NCBI GenBank assembly: GCA_030278955.1
Contig: JAOANR010000010.1
Span: forward strand, 13,313,086-13,377,085
Reading direction: 5' to 3'
DNA from: Hygrophila difformis
Lineage: Eukaryota > Streptophyta > Magnoliopsida > Lamiales > Acanthaceae
DNA: 64,000 nt
Below are positions 35,118 to 44,344 of the stretch, piece by piece. Under the pieces are notes generated by a model. It had not been told where the DNA came from, did not search any database, and worked only from the letters and a program-made list of their open reading frames with translations. The stretch's first letter is position 1; each line of letters starts with the position of its first letter. Position numbers and translations under genes: made by a program.

Positions 35118-35262
35118 ACCAAACGCACTTGGCTTAAGTGGTATGTGGTTTTGGAAGTTTAAGCAAATGTCTTATGTTCGAGTCTTTGTGTATGTAGAAT
35201 TCTGTTTTGGCATAACCCTTCAGTTCTCATCAAATCCTCGAGTAATTAGTCTTGATCTACTA
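35118..35262 (+). mobile_element. SINE, diverged copy
   Basis: Same family as the SINEs at 6678 and 21548: ACCAAACGCACTTGGCTTAA, TTTAAGCAAATGTC, a B-box-like TATGTTCGAGTC and CCTCGAGTAATTAGTCTTG. The 3' tail is missing and no target duplication is clear. Confidence 0.65.
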
Positions 35263-35265
35263 ATC

Positions 35266-35545
35266 TATACTCCCTCCGTCCCATATTTATCTTCTTCGAC
35301 ACTGTAGATACGGAGTTTAAGAAAGTTGTATTTTATTATTTTCATGTGTAATTTTTGAGGGGTAAATTTGTCTCTTTTTGTCTTGTAGTGCAATTGTTAG
35401 TAAAATTAAGGATTGGTTTTTCTGTAAATATATGGACATGTAGGGACATTTTAGTAAAAAAAAAGTCTCTTTTTGGGGTAGGAAGATAAATGTGGGACGT
35501 CCAAAAACGGAAAGTAAGAAGATAAATATGGGACGGAGGGAGTAT
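35266..35545. mobile_element. Stowaway-like MITE, second subfamily
   Basis: TATACTCCCTCCGTCCCATA and TATGGGACGGAGGGAGTATA form a perfect terminal inverted repeat. The subterminal word AGATAAATATGGGACG differs from the other copies. Confidence 0.8.
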
Positions 35546-36359
35546 ATATATATATATATTAAAGCATTAGTGAACAACTCATCCTAAATTTAATGTGGTG
35601 TCTCCATTTCTAATTTTTATAGATTTTTGCATTTTGTAATTCATTAATTTCATATTTTTGCATTTATATTTATTTAATATTCATTATAGAATTTTAGTTT
35701 TTAAAAGATTTGAAATTTTAAATTTATATGGAATTCGAACTGTATATATGGAATTCATATTATTAAAAGATATATTAGTGAATATATGCAAAATATTTGT
35801 ATATATTAATTGATGTATATATATAAGCCATGTTTTCACAAAAATATGTCATTTCTCCTAAAAGAGTAATATACAATTGTATATTTACTAAAAGTAATAT
35901 TGAATTATATAGTTGCAAATTGTTAAAAAATATATTTTATAATTCTATACTAAATAATATAAATCTTATACTCCGTATTTTTTATTATATTAAAAATAAT
36001 AGAAAATAATTATAATTATTAAGAGAATTGTGAATATTCATATTCTATGTATAATTGACTTAGAGTAAATTAATTATTTTCATAAAACTTATTACAAATA
36101 AAAGAATCGGGTGTATAAAGAGCTATTGGGGGTGCAAATAGATTCATCAGTAAATGAAGAAGGAAAATTTAATTTTTATATCTTTTTTTAAGAAATACTC
36201 CATCCGTTTTATAACAAGTGTAACACTAGGAAATGACATGAGATTTAAGCTAATTTGATAAAATTTATTTGGTTGAAGAAATACAATAATTAAATAAATG
36301 CAATAAGATAAGTCACACTTGACTTTATTCCTTTTGAGTTTTATTTTAATGAATATCCA
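35546..36359. other. AT-rich intergenic DNA
   Basis: A TATATA run followed by very AT-rich sequence. No coding frame, RNA gene or complete element. A lone MITE end (ATACTCCATCCGTTTTATAA) occurs near 36197. Confidence 0.4.
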
Positions 36360-37426
36360 AAAAAGATAATATTTTTTTAAACCATCAGAAGGAGTTATTT
36401 TCAGATTTTGGACATTAATTTTTCATTTAGAGATTTGGATCACTACAAGGATGTCGCACCCAGAAAAGAGCCAAATGGGCCGCGTGGTGTTCAAATAGCC
36501 TTCTTATGGCCCAAAAGTGGAAATCGCCTCCTTCTGATAACCTATTTAAGTTTTTTCTATTTTTTATATAATTAAAATAAATAACATTCATTCAATCCCA
36601 ATATTTATGTTTAACTTTCCTTTTTTGTCCACCCAAGTAAAAAAAAAAAAAAATCACTTAATAACAACGTATCAAACCACATCTCGAGGCCAACTGCTAA
36701 AATAAGATTGCTCAGTACCTCGATAATCCTCTGTCACACCAATGTGTGCCTTCCCATCGGAGACCCATCTCGTCATTATCTTTAATTTTGTTTCACTTTC
36801 TCTATGGTGGAGAATCCTTATTTTTCCTATTGCCATTTCACAAAGAAATATATATTAGCAACTGAAAAATTCGATAGCTAATGTTTCTTTCAAAAAAGAA
36901 TTGTATTTTTATTTTTGTTCTTTTTATTTTTTTTATTTTATTGAGAGCCCAAGTCATTCAACTTACAAAAGGGGTAGAGGAATGTATAAGGGGTCGAGAG
37001 GAAAATCGAACCCCCAACCTTTGGCTGAGGGGTGTTCAATGGGAAGACACACATTGGTTTGACAAAATAGTACTAAGGCACTGAGCAACATCATTTTAGC
37101 AGTTCGCCTCGATATATAATTTGACACATTATTATTAAGTGGTTTTTTTTTTATTCGAAATTCCAAAAAAGGAAAGTGATACATAAATAATAGGATGGAA
37201 TGAATATTATTTATTTTAATTACATTAAAAAAACTTAAAAAGGTCATCAGAAGAATGTGATTTTCACTTTTGGGCCATAAGGATGCAATTTGAACAACCC
37301 GAGGCCTGCTTTGGTCTTTTTTCTGTGCCCGACATCCTTTAGTGGCTCAAAATTTTAAATGAAAAATAATGGCCCAAATTCGGAAATGACTCGTTCTGAT
37401 TGCCTAAAAAAATTGTTATCTCTATC
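36360..37426. mobile_element. TIR element related to the one at 30801
   Basis: The left arm (GATAATATTTTTTTAAACCATCAGAAGGAG) is matched in inverted orientation at the right end (GACTCGTTCTGATTGCC...TTATCTC). Arms are about 180 bp. The centre holds another inverted pair (CATTCATTCAATCCCAA / GGATGGAATGAATATTATT) and, near 36945-37090, a reverse-strand tRNA-like stretch with GGTTCGATTTTCC. No gene. Confidence 0.55.
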
Positions 37427-37593
37427 AAAAAATTAATAATTTAAGTATAATTAGTAAAATTATTACCATTCAAAACATTCCAAATATGGTAACGTAACAT
37501 TATTCCTAAACACCCCAAAAAGGAACTTGTAACACTTTAATAAAAAAAATCAGAGGAAGTAATTTATTAATCTATATTTTAACATATTTTTAC

Positions 37594-37782
37594 AATTGAC
37601 AAAAGAAGAAATATAAATCTAGCTTTATTAGAAATTGAAAGACTAATTGTTGTAACTTTTATAAGTTTGGAAATTTTTTTTGGAATGCCGGTACTAAATG
37701 AAGTTTTAACGTCTTAAATAGATAATCTATTGATATTACAAGAAATATATTATAATAAGGAAGAAATTAAGGCGGATCATAA
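37594..37782 (+). pseudogene. Helitron helicase fossil, segment 1
   Basis: Reads LTKEEI, then after a stop NLALLEIERLLL, IFFGMPVLNEVL and DNLLILQEIYYNKEEIKADH. This matches the stretch of plant Helitron Rep/helicase proteins just before the ATPase motif (consensus like LLEIEKLL... DNRLIYEELNY). Stops and frameshifts show it is dead. It is cut at the TSD by the minus-strand gypsy element and resumes at 47135. Confidence 0.7.
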
Positions 37783-40561
37783 TGTAACACCCCGGATTCG
37801 GTAACCCAGGCCGAGGTGTCACCGCCGCATCACCCTAGCAAGACACGGATCCCCGAGTTCGCTAAGGAGGTGCAAGGCTTATGGGTATGCAAAGTTTTAA
37901 AATATTCAACAATGAATCCGGAATCCAATAATACTTTAATCAAGTACGGTAGTAAACATCATCATGCATGGATAAGGTAAATGCAGCGGAAATGTAATCA
38001 CGGCCAATACGGCCAAAACCTCGGGTTAAACAGACCCGGTAAACAGTAATACGATGCAGAAAGCGAAAATGTTCATAAATAATTCCCCCCAAGTGCATGC
38101 GTATGCGTCACTCGACATACTCTGTAAAAGAAAAATGACAACGGTTGTCAGTATAAAAATATACTGAGTAAGTTAATCCCTAACTAACAAATAAAAGGGG
38201 TTACATGTGTTTAAACTAAAGATTTCGCTTACCACACGTGATGTTAAAATATGTAGTTTATTTGCAGCGGAAAACATGATTAAAGGACTAAATTTTAAAA
38301 GCGTAATTTAAGCATAATTTAAGAGGCATGAATTTTAAATACATAATTAAAGACATGATAAATACGATTTAAGCATAATGAAATACTCACACAAGTCTTT
38401 TACATTTATCCCGTAGACTAAGAAGAGGACACCATACCGGGAGATCACTAACGAGGCAATCTCAACATAGGACCACTAACGAGGCAGTCCAAACAATGGA
38501 GACCACTAACGAGGCAGTCTCAAAAGATAGTAGGACCACTAACGAGGCGATCCAAAAAGATAGTAGGACCACTAACGAGGCGATCCAAAAATACAGCGCG
38601 CGAGATCACTAACGAGGCAATCTCAGATAGTAAGGAGACCACTAACGAGGCAGTCTCAAAAGATAGTATGAAGATCGGCTCAGTCTAGTGACTGGGATTT
38701 TTCGAAAGTTCGTAGTTCAAAGTTATCAAATGATCGATATCGCGTTTTCATAGTTGGAGTTTTCTCAAGTTCGAAAAATCCTATTCGAGGCAGTTTGCGC
38801 CTTTCTTAATTAAAAATTCGTCTTTTCACCAAAAATTTTGAAATTTTTACAGTAATTCAAAAACACACACACGAACAACTTTCATGTTTTAAGTTTTTGG
38901 AAATAAGGTTCCGAAATGAGTCGAAATTCGAGTTCATTGCAAGGAATAATTTCTGTCTTAAAAACTGTCTTCGTCACAGGTTCGTGCAACGCAGATTAAA
39001 AATTCATTTCAAAACCAATCGATGCGAAATTTTTACAGTAACTACAAAACATGTTATGGAACAATTTTCATGTTTTAAGAATTTGGAAATAATGAATTCT
39101 TGGTACTCAAAAATCGACCACAACTCACTGCATACTCGCGGGTTCCGAATAGGGTTTAAAACAGTTCGGAAAATTCGACCGATTGACATATCAAATGAAC
39201 ACCAAAATTTGTGAAATTTTACATGCATAATCTAGACTCAATTATCTACAACTTTTGTTTAGGAATGCCAAGTTAAATCATTCGAAAAAGGGGTGAAAAA
39301 CACGCATCAAGTTGAATATGGAAATCTGTCACAGTTTTAAAACGTTCGGGTCGACACAGAAAGTTTACGGCGTGATTTGAGATAGCAAAACTTAATGTCA
39401 ATGGCTGAAATTTGGACACAAGATAGATAAAGGTGTTAGGAACAACTTTTATGTTGAAAAGTTTTCGGTTTGAATTCCCGAAGGTCGAGTTTTAGGCGAG
39501 TCTTTGGAATTGGACGAAAATAGGGTTTTTGAAAACCGATTTTTGTTACAAGCCTATATCTCGAGATTTAAACAACAAACAACCACGAAAATTTGTGAGT
39601 AAGGTTTTAACTTACTTAGAATGAGGATAGGGTCGCTGGATTGGGTTTCCGGACGTCCTAGGGTCACGACGAACGGCCAACTTCTCCGATCGCTTTTTGT
39701 TCGTTTTCCGACGTGAAATCGTAGTAAGGAAAAAGTGTTAGAATCCGAGTTTTGGAGACTTATGGACGGATGGAACACTATATTAAGACTTACCAAGGTT
39801 CTATGAGGCAGTGGCTCAGTCCCGTTCGCCTCGTCGTCGCCGGAATGTTCGCCGGAAAGTTTCGTCGGGAGAGTTTGGCTTGGAGAGGAAGTTTGTGAGT
39901 ATTGTGGGGATTGGTTTCTGTGGGATTAGGGCTTTTGAGGCTCCCCAGCCGCCCTTAAGCCTTCCTTAAGGCTGGAATTCGGTTTCCCTCGAAGGGAATT
40001 GTAATTTAGGCAAGAAAATCACCCCCGAATGGAAAGATTACACCTTCAGCTCCTCTGGCGCGGAGGTGGCGCGCACCCACTCCTATGGCCGCACGGAGCA
40101 CGCGTGCCAGGCCTGGCGTCGTGACGCCTTCGTCCGCGCGGTGGCCGCACGACGGGCGCGGGCCGGCCGGACCGGCCGGTTCGGCGGTTCGCGTGTTCCG
40201 TCGGGTCTTTCCTTGCTTTCCTCTATCGGTTTTCTACCCCTATGTGTTAGCTCGACTCCTCGGGTCGTCTCCGGTTCGGCATCTTCACCTTAAACTTGTT
40301 ACGAGTTCGGCTTATCGCTCGTAACATTTCCGTGTCCTAATTAGTCTAGTCTAAATTGGTTCCAACTCTTCCTATCGTCCTTGCGATCGATCTTGTGATT
40401 TACCTCGTGATTTATTTTGTGACTTAATTTGTGATTTATTTTGTGATTTATTTCGTGACTGAACTTAGAAATTAGTTCCAAGCTGCCTACGTACCCTGTG
40501 AAGGGATCAAGTCATGACGTAGTTCAAAACAATTTGAATTTGTTTTTCCTCGGGTGTTACA
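37783..40561 (-). repeat. 3' LTR of the Tekay-type element
   Basis: On the plus strand it runs from TGTAACACCCCGG to CTCGGGTGTTACA. It contains a minisatellite of seven units with the core ACTAACGAGGC (about 38440-38665) and several ~190-bp diverged repeats around GAAATTTTTACAGTAA...CAACTTTCATG. A GC-rich patch near 40060-40190 gives spurious open frames. Confidence 0.9.
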
Positions 40562-40580
40562 TCCTCCCCCCCTTAAGAAT
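40562..40580 (-). other. Polypurine tract of the Tekay-type element
   Basis: Minus-strand purine run TTCTTAAGGGGGGGAGGA directly abuts the 3' LTR. It is the expected plus-strand DNA primer site. Confidence 0.75.
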
Positions 40581-40584
40581 ACAG

Positions 40585-41340
40585 TTATGTCCCCATAACT
40601 GTGGTCGGGTCATCTTGGAAGAGGGTAGGGTAACGTTGCCTCATGTCGGCTTCTAATTCCCAGGTTGCCGTTTCTGTCTCGTGGTTGGACCACAGGACCT
40701 TGACCATCTTTACAGATTTATTCCTTGTCACCATTTCCTTGTAGTCGAGTATTTGCACCGGGGTTTCTTCATAGGTCAAGTCATCATCCAATTCGATTAC
40801 ATCCGGTTGGAGTACATGCGACGTGTCGGGCACATACTTCTTTAGTTGGGAGACATGAAACACGTTATGGACGCGTGCTAGTTGAGGCGGCAGTGCTAGC
40901 CGGTACGCTAGATTCCCCACTCTCTCGAGGATCTCATATGGCCCTATGTATCGTGGGCTCAGTTTCCCTCGCTTGCCAAAGCGCATTACGCCCTTCGTCG
41001 GTGAGACTTTCAGCATGACCTTGTCACCGACTTGGAATTCCAAGTCCTGCCGTCTCACGTCCGCATAACTCTTTTGCCAGTCCTGAGCGGCTCTCATCTT
41101 CCCCTGGATGACCTTAACTTGCTGAGCCATGTCCTCCACCAGTTGTGGCCCTACTGTCATTATTCGATCGTTCTCTTCCCAACTCAATGGGCTCCGGCAT
41201 CTTCGTCCATACAGTGCCTCGAAGGGCGCCATGCGGTAAGGAGCCTTTGAGACAGGTTCCGTTCCCGGGATGAGATCTATGGTGAACTCGAGATCCCTCT
41301 CAGGGGGCATGCCAGGAACGTCTTCTGGGAACACATCCGG
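40585..41340 (-). pseudogene. Fused RT N-terminus and integrase C-terminus with chromodomain
   Basis: The frame starts with [17 protein letters not shown] and [19 protein letters not shown], the region before and at the start of RT. It then passes directly into [17 protein letters not shown], the end of the integrase core. RMAP and the integrase motif GMAPFEA share MAP, so the deletion probably used microhomology at 41225-41233. LSPRYIGPY and a chromodomain ([18 protein letters not shown]) follow. The fusion is in frame (about 249 codons). A one-base shift separates it from the upstream gag-protease frame around VREY. Confidence 0.85.
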
Positions 41341-43109
41341 TACTCTCTCACCACCGGAATGTTGTCTATCTTTACTCCTTCAGCCTCGAGGTTATGAACG
41401 TAGCATGCGTATAGCGCGTGGCCCTTACGCATTAGGCTACATAACTCTAGGACGTTGACTATCTTGTTAGATTTCTTAGGGGGTTGAGAGTAGAAGATGA
41501 CTCTTTTCCCCCTACTTTTCGACAGCGTGATCTTTTGCTTTTGGCACTCGATCACGGCCTTATACCGGGTTAGCCAATCCATTCCTAGTATGACGTCAAA
41601 GTCTCTGACGTTGAACTCTACTAAGTTTGCGAAAAACTCTACGTTCTTTATTACTATAGGTATTCCATTGTATCGTTTAGAGCATGCTATTACTTCTCCA
41701 GAGGGCAGTTGGATGCCTAAGCTAATTATCTCGCACTTAGGTAGATCTAGTTCAGTTACGACCCTCGAAGATACAATCGAACAACTGGCTCCGGAATCAA
41801 ATAAGACTCTAAGTGGAGTACTTAGGACATGGAAAGTACCTGCCATCACGTCACCCTGCGCGGGTATGTCAGCCTGGTTGATCACGTTCAACCTCCCCAT
41901 CGGCCTCCCTTGATTGGCTGGCTGGTTTTGATTTGGATTTGCGTTTTGCTGCTGGTTCGGAGGGCGTTGGTTCGGATTCGGAGGAGGCCGATATCCTTGG
42001 TTGTTGCCGTTTCTACCTCCCTGGTTGAACAGCTCGTTAGGTCCAATGACCAAATCTTCTCTCTTTGTGATGTTCTCGAGTCGAGTTCGACATTCCTCCC
42101 TCCAATGGCCAATTCGGCCGCACCGGAAACACTCGCCCACCTGAGGACATCTCCTTACCAGGTGCGGCCGGCCACACCTTGGGCACGGCGGCACTCGCCC
42201 TCCTTGGTTAACATTGCGACCATTGTTGTTCTGAGCATTCCCGTTCGGGCCTCGCCGAAAGTTGTCCCCGCCAGTAATGTTGCTTGTCCTGCTATCCCTG
42301 TTCCTCTTGTCTGGTCCTTGCGCCCAGCGGCTAAATTCCCCAGCCGCCTTCCTCTTTAGCTGTTGCACTCGTGCTACTGCTACTGCCCGATCGTAGACAG
42401 ATTGCAAGTCCGGGTAGTTAACTCCAGTGATCACCTCCCGAATCGACAAGTTCAATCCCATTTCGAACTTTTGCGCCTTCTCCCCGTCCGTAGGTACCAT
42501 CCTGGGCGCAAATCTCACCAACTCCTTAAACCGTGCATAGTATTCTTGAACAGATTTCTCTCCTTGCTTCAGGGATGAGAACTCCTCATACAGTGCTGCC
42601 TTAGTACTCATCGGGTAGAAGCGCTCCCGGAGTAACTCCATGAACTCGTTCCACGAGTAAGGTTCATCATCCTCTGCCAGCTTCCCCTGGGTAGCCTGCC
42701 ACCAGTCGTCGGCCTCGCCACCCAGATAGTACGAGGCCACGTGGACCTTCTCCCCCTCCGGGCATCTCACCGCCTTTAGCAATTTGTCGAAGGTTCTCAA
42801 CCATTCTTCCAGCTTAGCGGGGTCGTCCTCCCCGACGTAGTAAGGAGGCCGGTAGGGGTTCACCGCAGCCAAGTAGTTGATCCTCGCTTCCGGTGGTGGC
42901 GCCGCGGCAGCTCCACCCTGGTTAACGTAAGCATTACCCAGTGCGATTAGTAATTCTTGCATATTCCTCATTCGCCCTTCCGCAGGGTTGGGCATCGGTC
43001 CTGCCGGGTTCGGCATCTCCGCATTAGGCGCCTGCTCATTGGGTTGTCCCGGTGTGTCGTGGGTGTTGGGGGTGGCAGGGAAGGTCCTTGGTCGTCCTCG
43101 GGGTGCCAT
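41277..43109 (-). CDS. Gag-protease of the Tekay-type element
   Basis: An unbroken 610-codon frame. Residues about 1-75 are Pro/Asn-rich. The retrotransposon Gag domain follows ([59 protein letters not shown]). Two cysteine knuckles come next: [13 protein letters not shown] and [14 protein letters not shown], the latter a true CCHC. The retropepsin has [13 protein letters not shown] as active site and VILGMDWL downstream. It would form virus-like particles in the cytoplasm and process the polyprotein. The last ~20 residues are out of frame with the following sequence because of a single-base change, so a gag-pro-tail fusion is not made. Antisense open frames are shadows. Confidence 0.9.
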   Translation of the reverse strand: MAPRGRPRTFPATPNTHDTPGQPNEQAPNAEMPNPAGPMPNPAEGRMRNMQELLIALGNAYVNQGGAAAAPPPEARINYLAAVNPYRPPYYVGEDDPAKLEEWLRTFDKLLKAVRCPEGEKVHVASYYLGGEADDWWQATQGKLAEDDEPYSWNEFMELLRERFYPMSTKAALYEEFSSLKQGEKSVQEYYARFKELVRFAPRMVPTDGEKAQKFEMGLNLSIREVITGVNYPDLQSVYDRAVAVARVQQLKRKAAGEFSRWAQGPDKRNRDSRTSNITGGDNFRRGPNGNAQNNNGRNVNQGGRVPPCPRCGRPHLVRRCPQVGECFRCGRIGHWREECRTRLENITKREDLVIGPNELFNQGGRNGNNQGYRPPPNPNQRPPNQQQNANPNQNQPANQGRPMGRLNVINQADIPAQGDVMAGTFHVLSTPLRVLFDSGASCSIVSSRVVTELDLPKCEIISLGIQLPSGEVIACSKRYNGIPIVIKNVEFFANLVEFNVRDFDVILGMDWLTRYKAVIECQKQKITLSKSRGKRVIFYSQPPKKSNKIVNVLELCSLMRKGHALYACYVHNLEAEGVKIDNIPVVREYRMCSQKTFLACPLRGISSSP

Positions 43110-43463
43110 CCTGTTACAACCAAGGAAGGTGTAAAGTTCAGGGAGATTCGATGAAGTGTGGGAAAAAGTGTTTTGCTGAATTGTATGGTGCTTATCAGGA
43201 GTTGGTCAGTATTTGCATTTATTCATTCAGTCGTTTAGGGTTTTAGGGTTTGCGGTACTTGTCAATTTGTTATGCAGAAATAGATGCGTTGTTTGTCTGT
43301 CGGCGCTTTGATAAGATATAAAGATGGTGTATAAAATTAGTGTTTGTGACTTTATTGCCCAGTAGAAGTTTCTGTTTCGGTACAAGCGACAAGTAGCAAA
43401 GTTCCTGAAAATAGTTCGGGAAAATAGGGAAGAGAACAATAGGAATAATGTGTCGATAATCCC

Positions 43464-43990
43464 CTAAGCCTGGGAAGGGTAGGTAGTCGGATCCTCCATG
43501 GGGTCGTCCTCATCACTTGCGTCCTCGATGGTGCCCGTGCCAAGGGGCCCATGGAACACCGGGCTTGCTGGCCAAGCGGGTCCAGTGGTAGGGACAGGAT
43601 CGATGGTGGCAACTGGAGTCGGTGCGGCTGTCGGGTTGGCGACAGGGTCCGCAACGGGGCTAGCTGCGGGAGGAGCTCCTGGGCCAAGGGGGCGTTTGGA
43701 GGCAAGTCATCCTTCCAGTGAAGCAGTTGATATCCCAGGACCCCTGCTTCGGTCTCTATGTCGTCCAGTTGGGTCCGAAGCTCAGTCTCGTGGGCCTGGA
43801 GTTTGTTGATTTGGGTTTGGAGTTGGGTCAGGTCTTGGTGCCCCGCTCCCCCTAGGTTAGCCAGGTGACCTAGGTTGGCCTCTATTTGTTCTACTCTTAG
43901 CCTGAAGTTGTTCACGTTTTGAGGGGTTCCCAGGTAGGCTTCGATTAACCTCATTAATAGGTTGATCATGTTTGCGTTCGAAGCAGCCAT
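43464..43990 (-). pseudogene. Extra upstream ORF with coiled coil (between PBS and gag), frameshifted
   Basis: ATG at 43990 opens MAASNANMINLLMRLIEAYL, followed by a heptad-rich coiled coil (residues about 28-85, with LRVEQIEANLGHL, LTQLQTQINKLQAHETEL and LRTQLDDIETE). After about residue 100 the ATG frame turns into Leu/Pro-rich noise that stays open to 43352. A shifted frame instead gives an Ala/Pro-rich linker and an acidic tail (ASDEDDPMEDP) ending at a TAG at 43464. The natural protein was therefore about 175 residues, and one indel in a C-run broke it. It has no recognised enzymatic domain. Its place before gag suggests a structural or RNA-binding accessory; that is inference. Confidence 0.65.
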
Positions 43991-44326
43991 CTAGTGTTGA
44001 CACGATAAGTTAAAGTCAGAGTGTGTTTTATGCATGGTCAAGATGTGCAGGAATTAGATCTATATGCAACATGCAAGTGCAAGTCCATTCCCCATAAAAA
44101 TTCAATTTATTCGTATGTTTAAAATAAATTGCTAAAGGTTGGGCCTCTATAGTGGGCCAAAATTTAATATTTCTTTGGCCAAGATTTTGGGCTTATGAAA
44201 AAGAGAAATAAACTTTTGGGCTAAAAACAACACTAGTAGTCAAAATAAATAATTTAAAAAAAAATAATACTTGGGTTTTAAAAATAATGATTTTAAAAAT
44301 AATAGTAATAGCTTTTAAAAATTTTC

Positions 44327-44342
44327 CGGGCTCTGATACCAA
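44327..44342 (-). other. Primer binding site (initiator Met tRNA) of the Tekay-type element
   Basis: Minus strand reads TTGGTATCAGAGCCC two bases from the 5' LTR end. TGGTATCAGAGC is the complement of the 3' end of plant initiator tRNA-Met, which primes minus-strand synthesis. Confidence 0.9.
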
Positions 44343-44344
44343 CT

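Noticed and set aside
38440..38665. CRISPR-like regular repeat array
   Set aside because: The units are about 33 bp without unique spacers, lie in a plant LTR and recur in the partner LTR. It is a minisatellite.
40066..40324. Arg/Ala-rich open frames repeated at 46591-46897
   Set aside because: GC-rich patch of the LTR, present in both LTRs, without protein similarity.
41497..42578. Long plus-strand open frames (up to 176 codons)
   Set aside because: They are antisense to the well-supported gag-protease frame and have no family signature.
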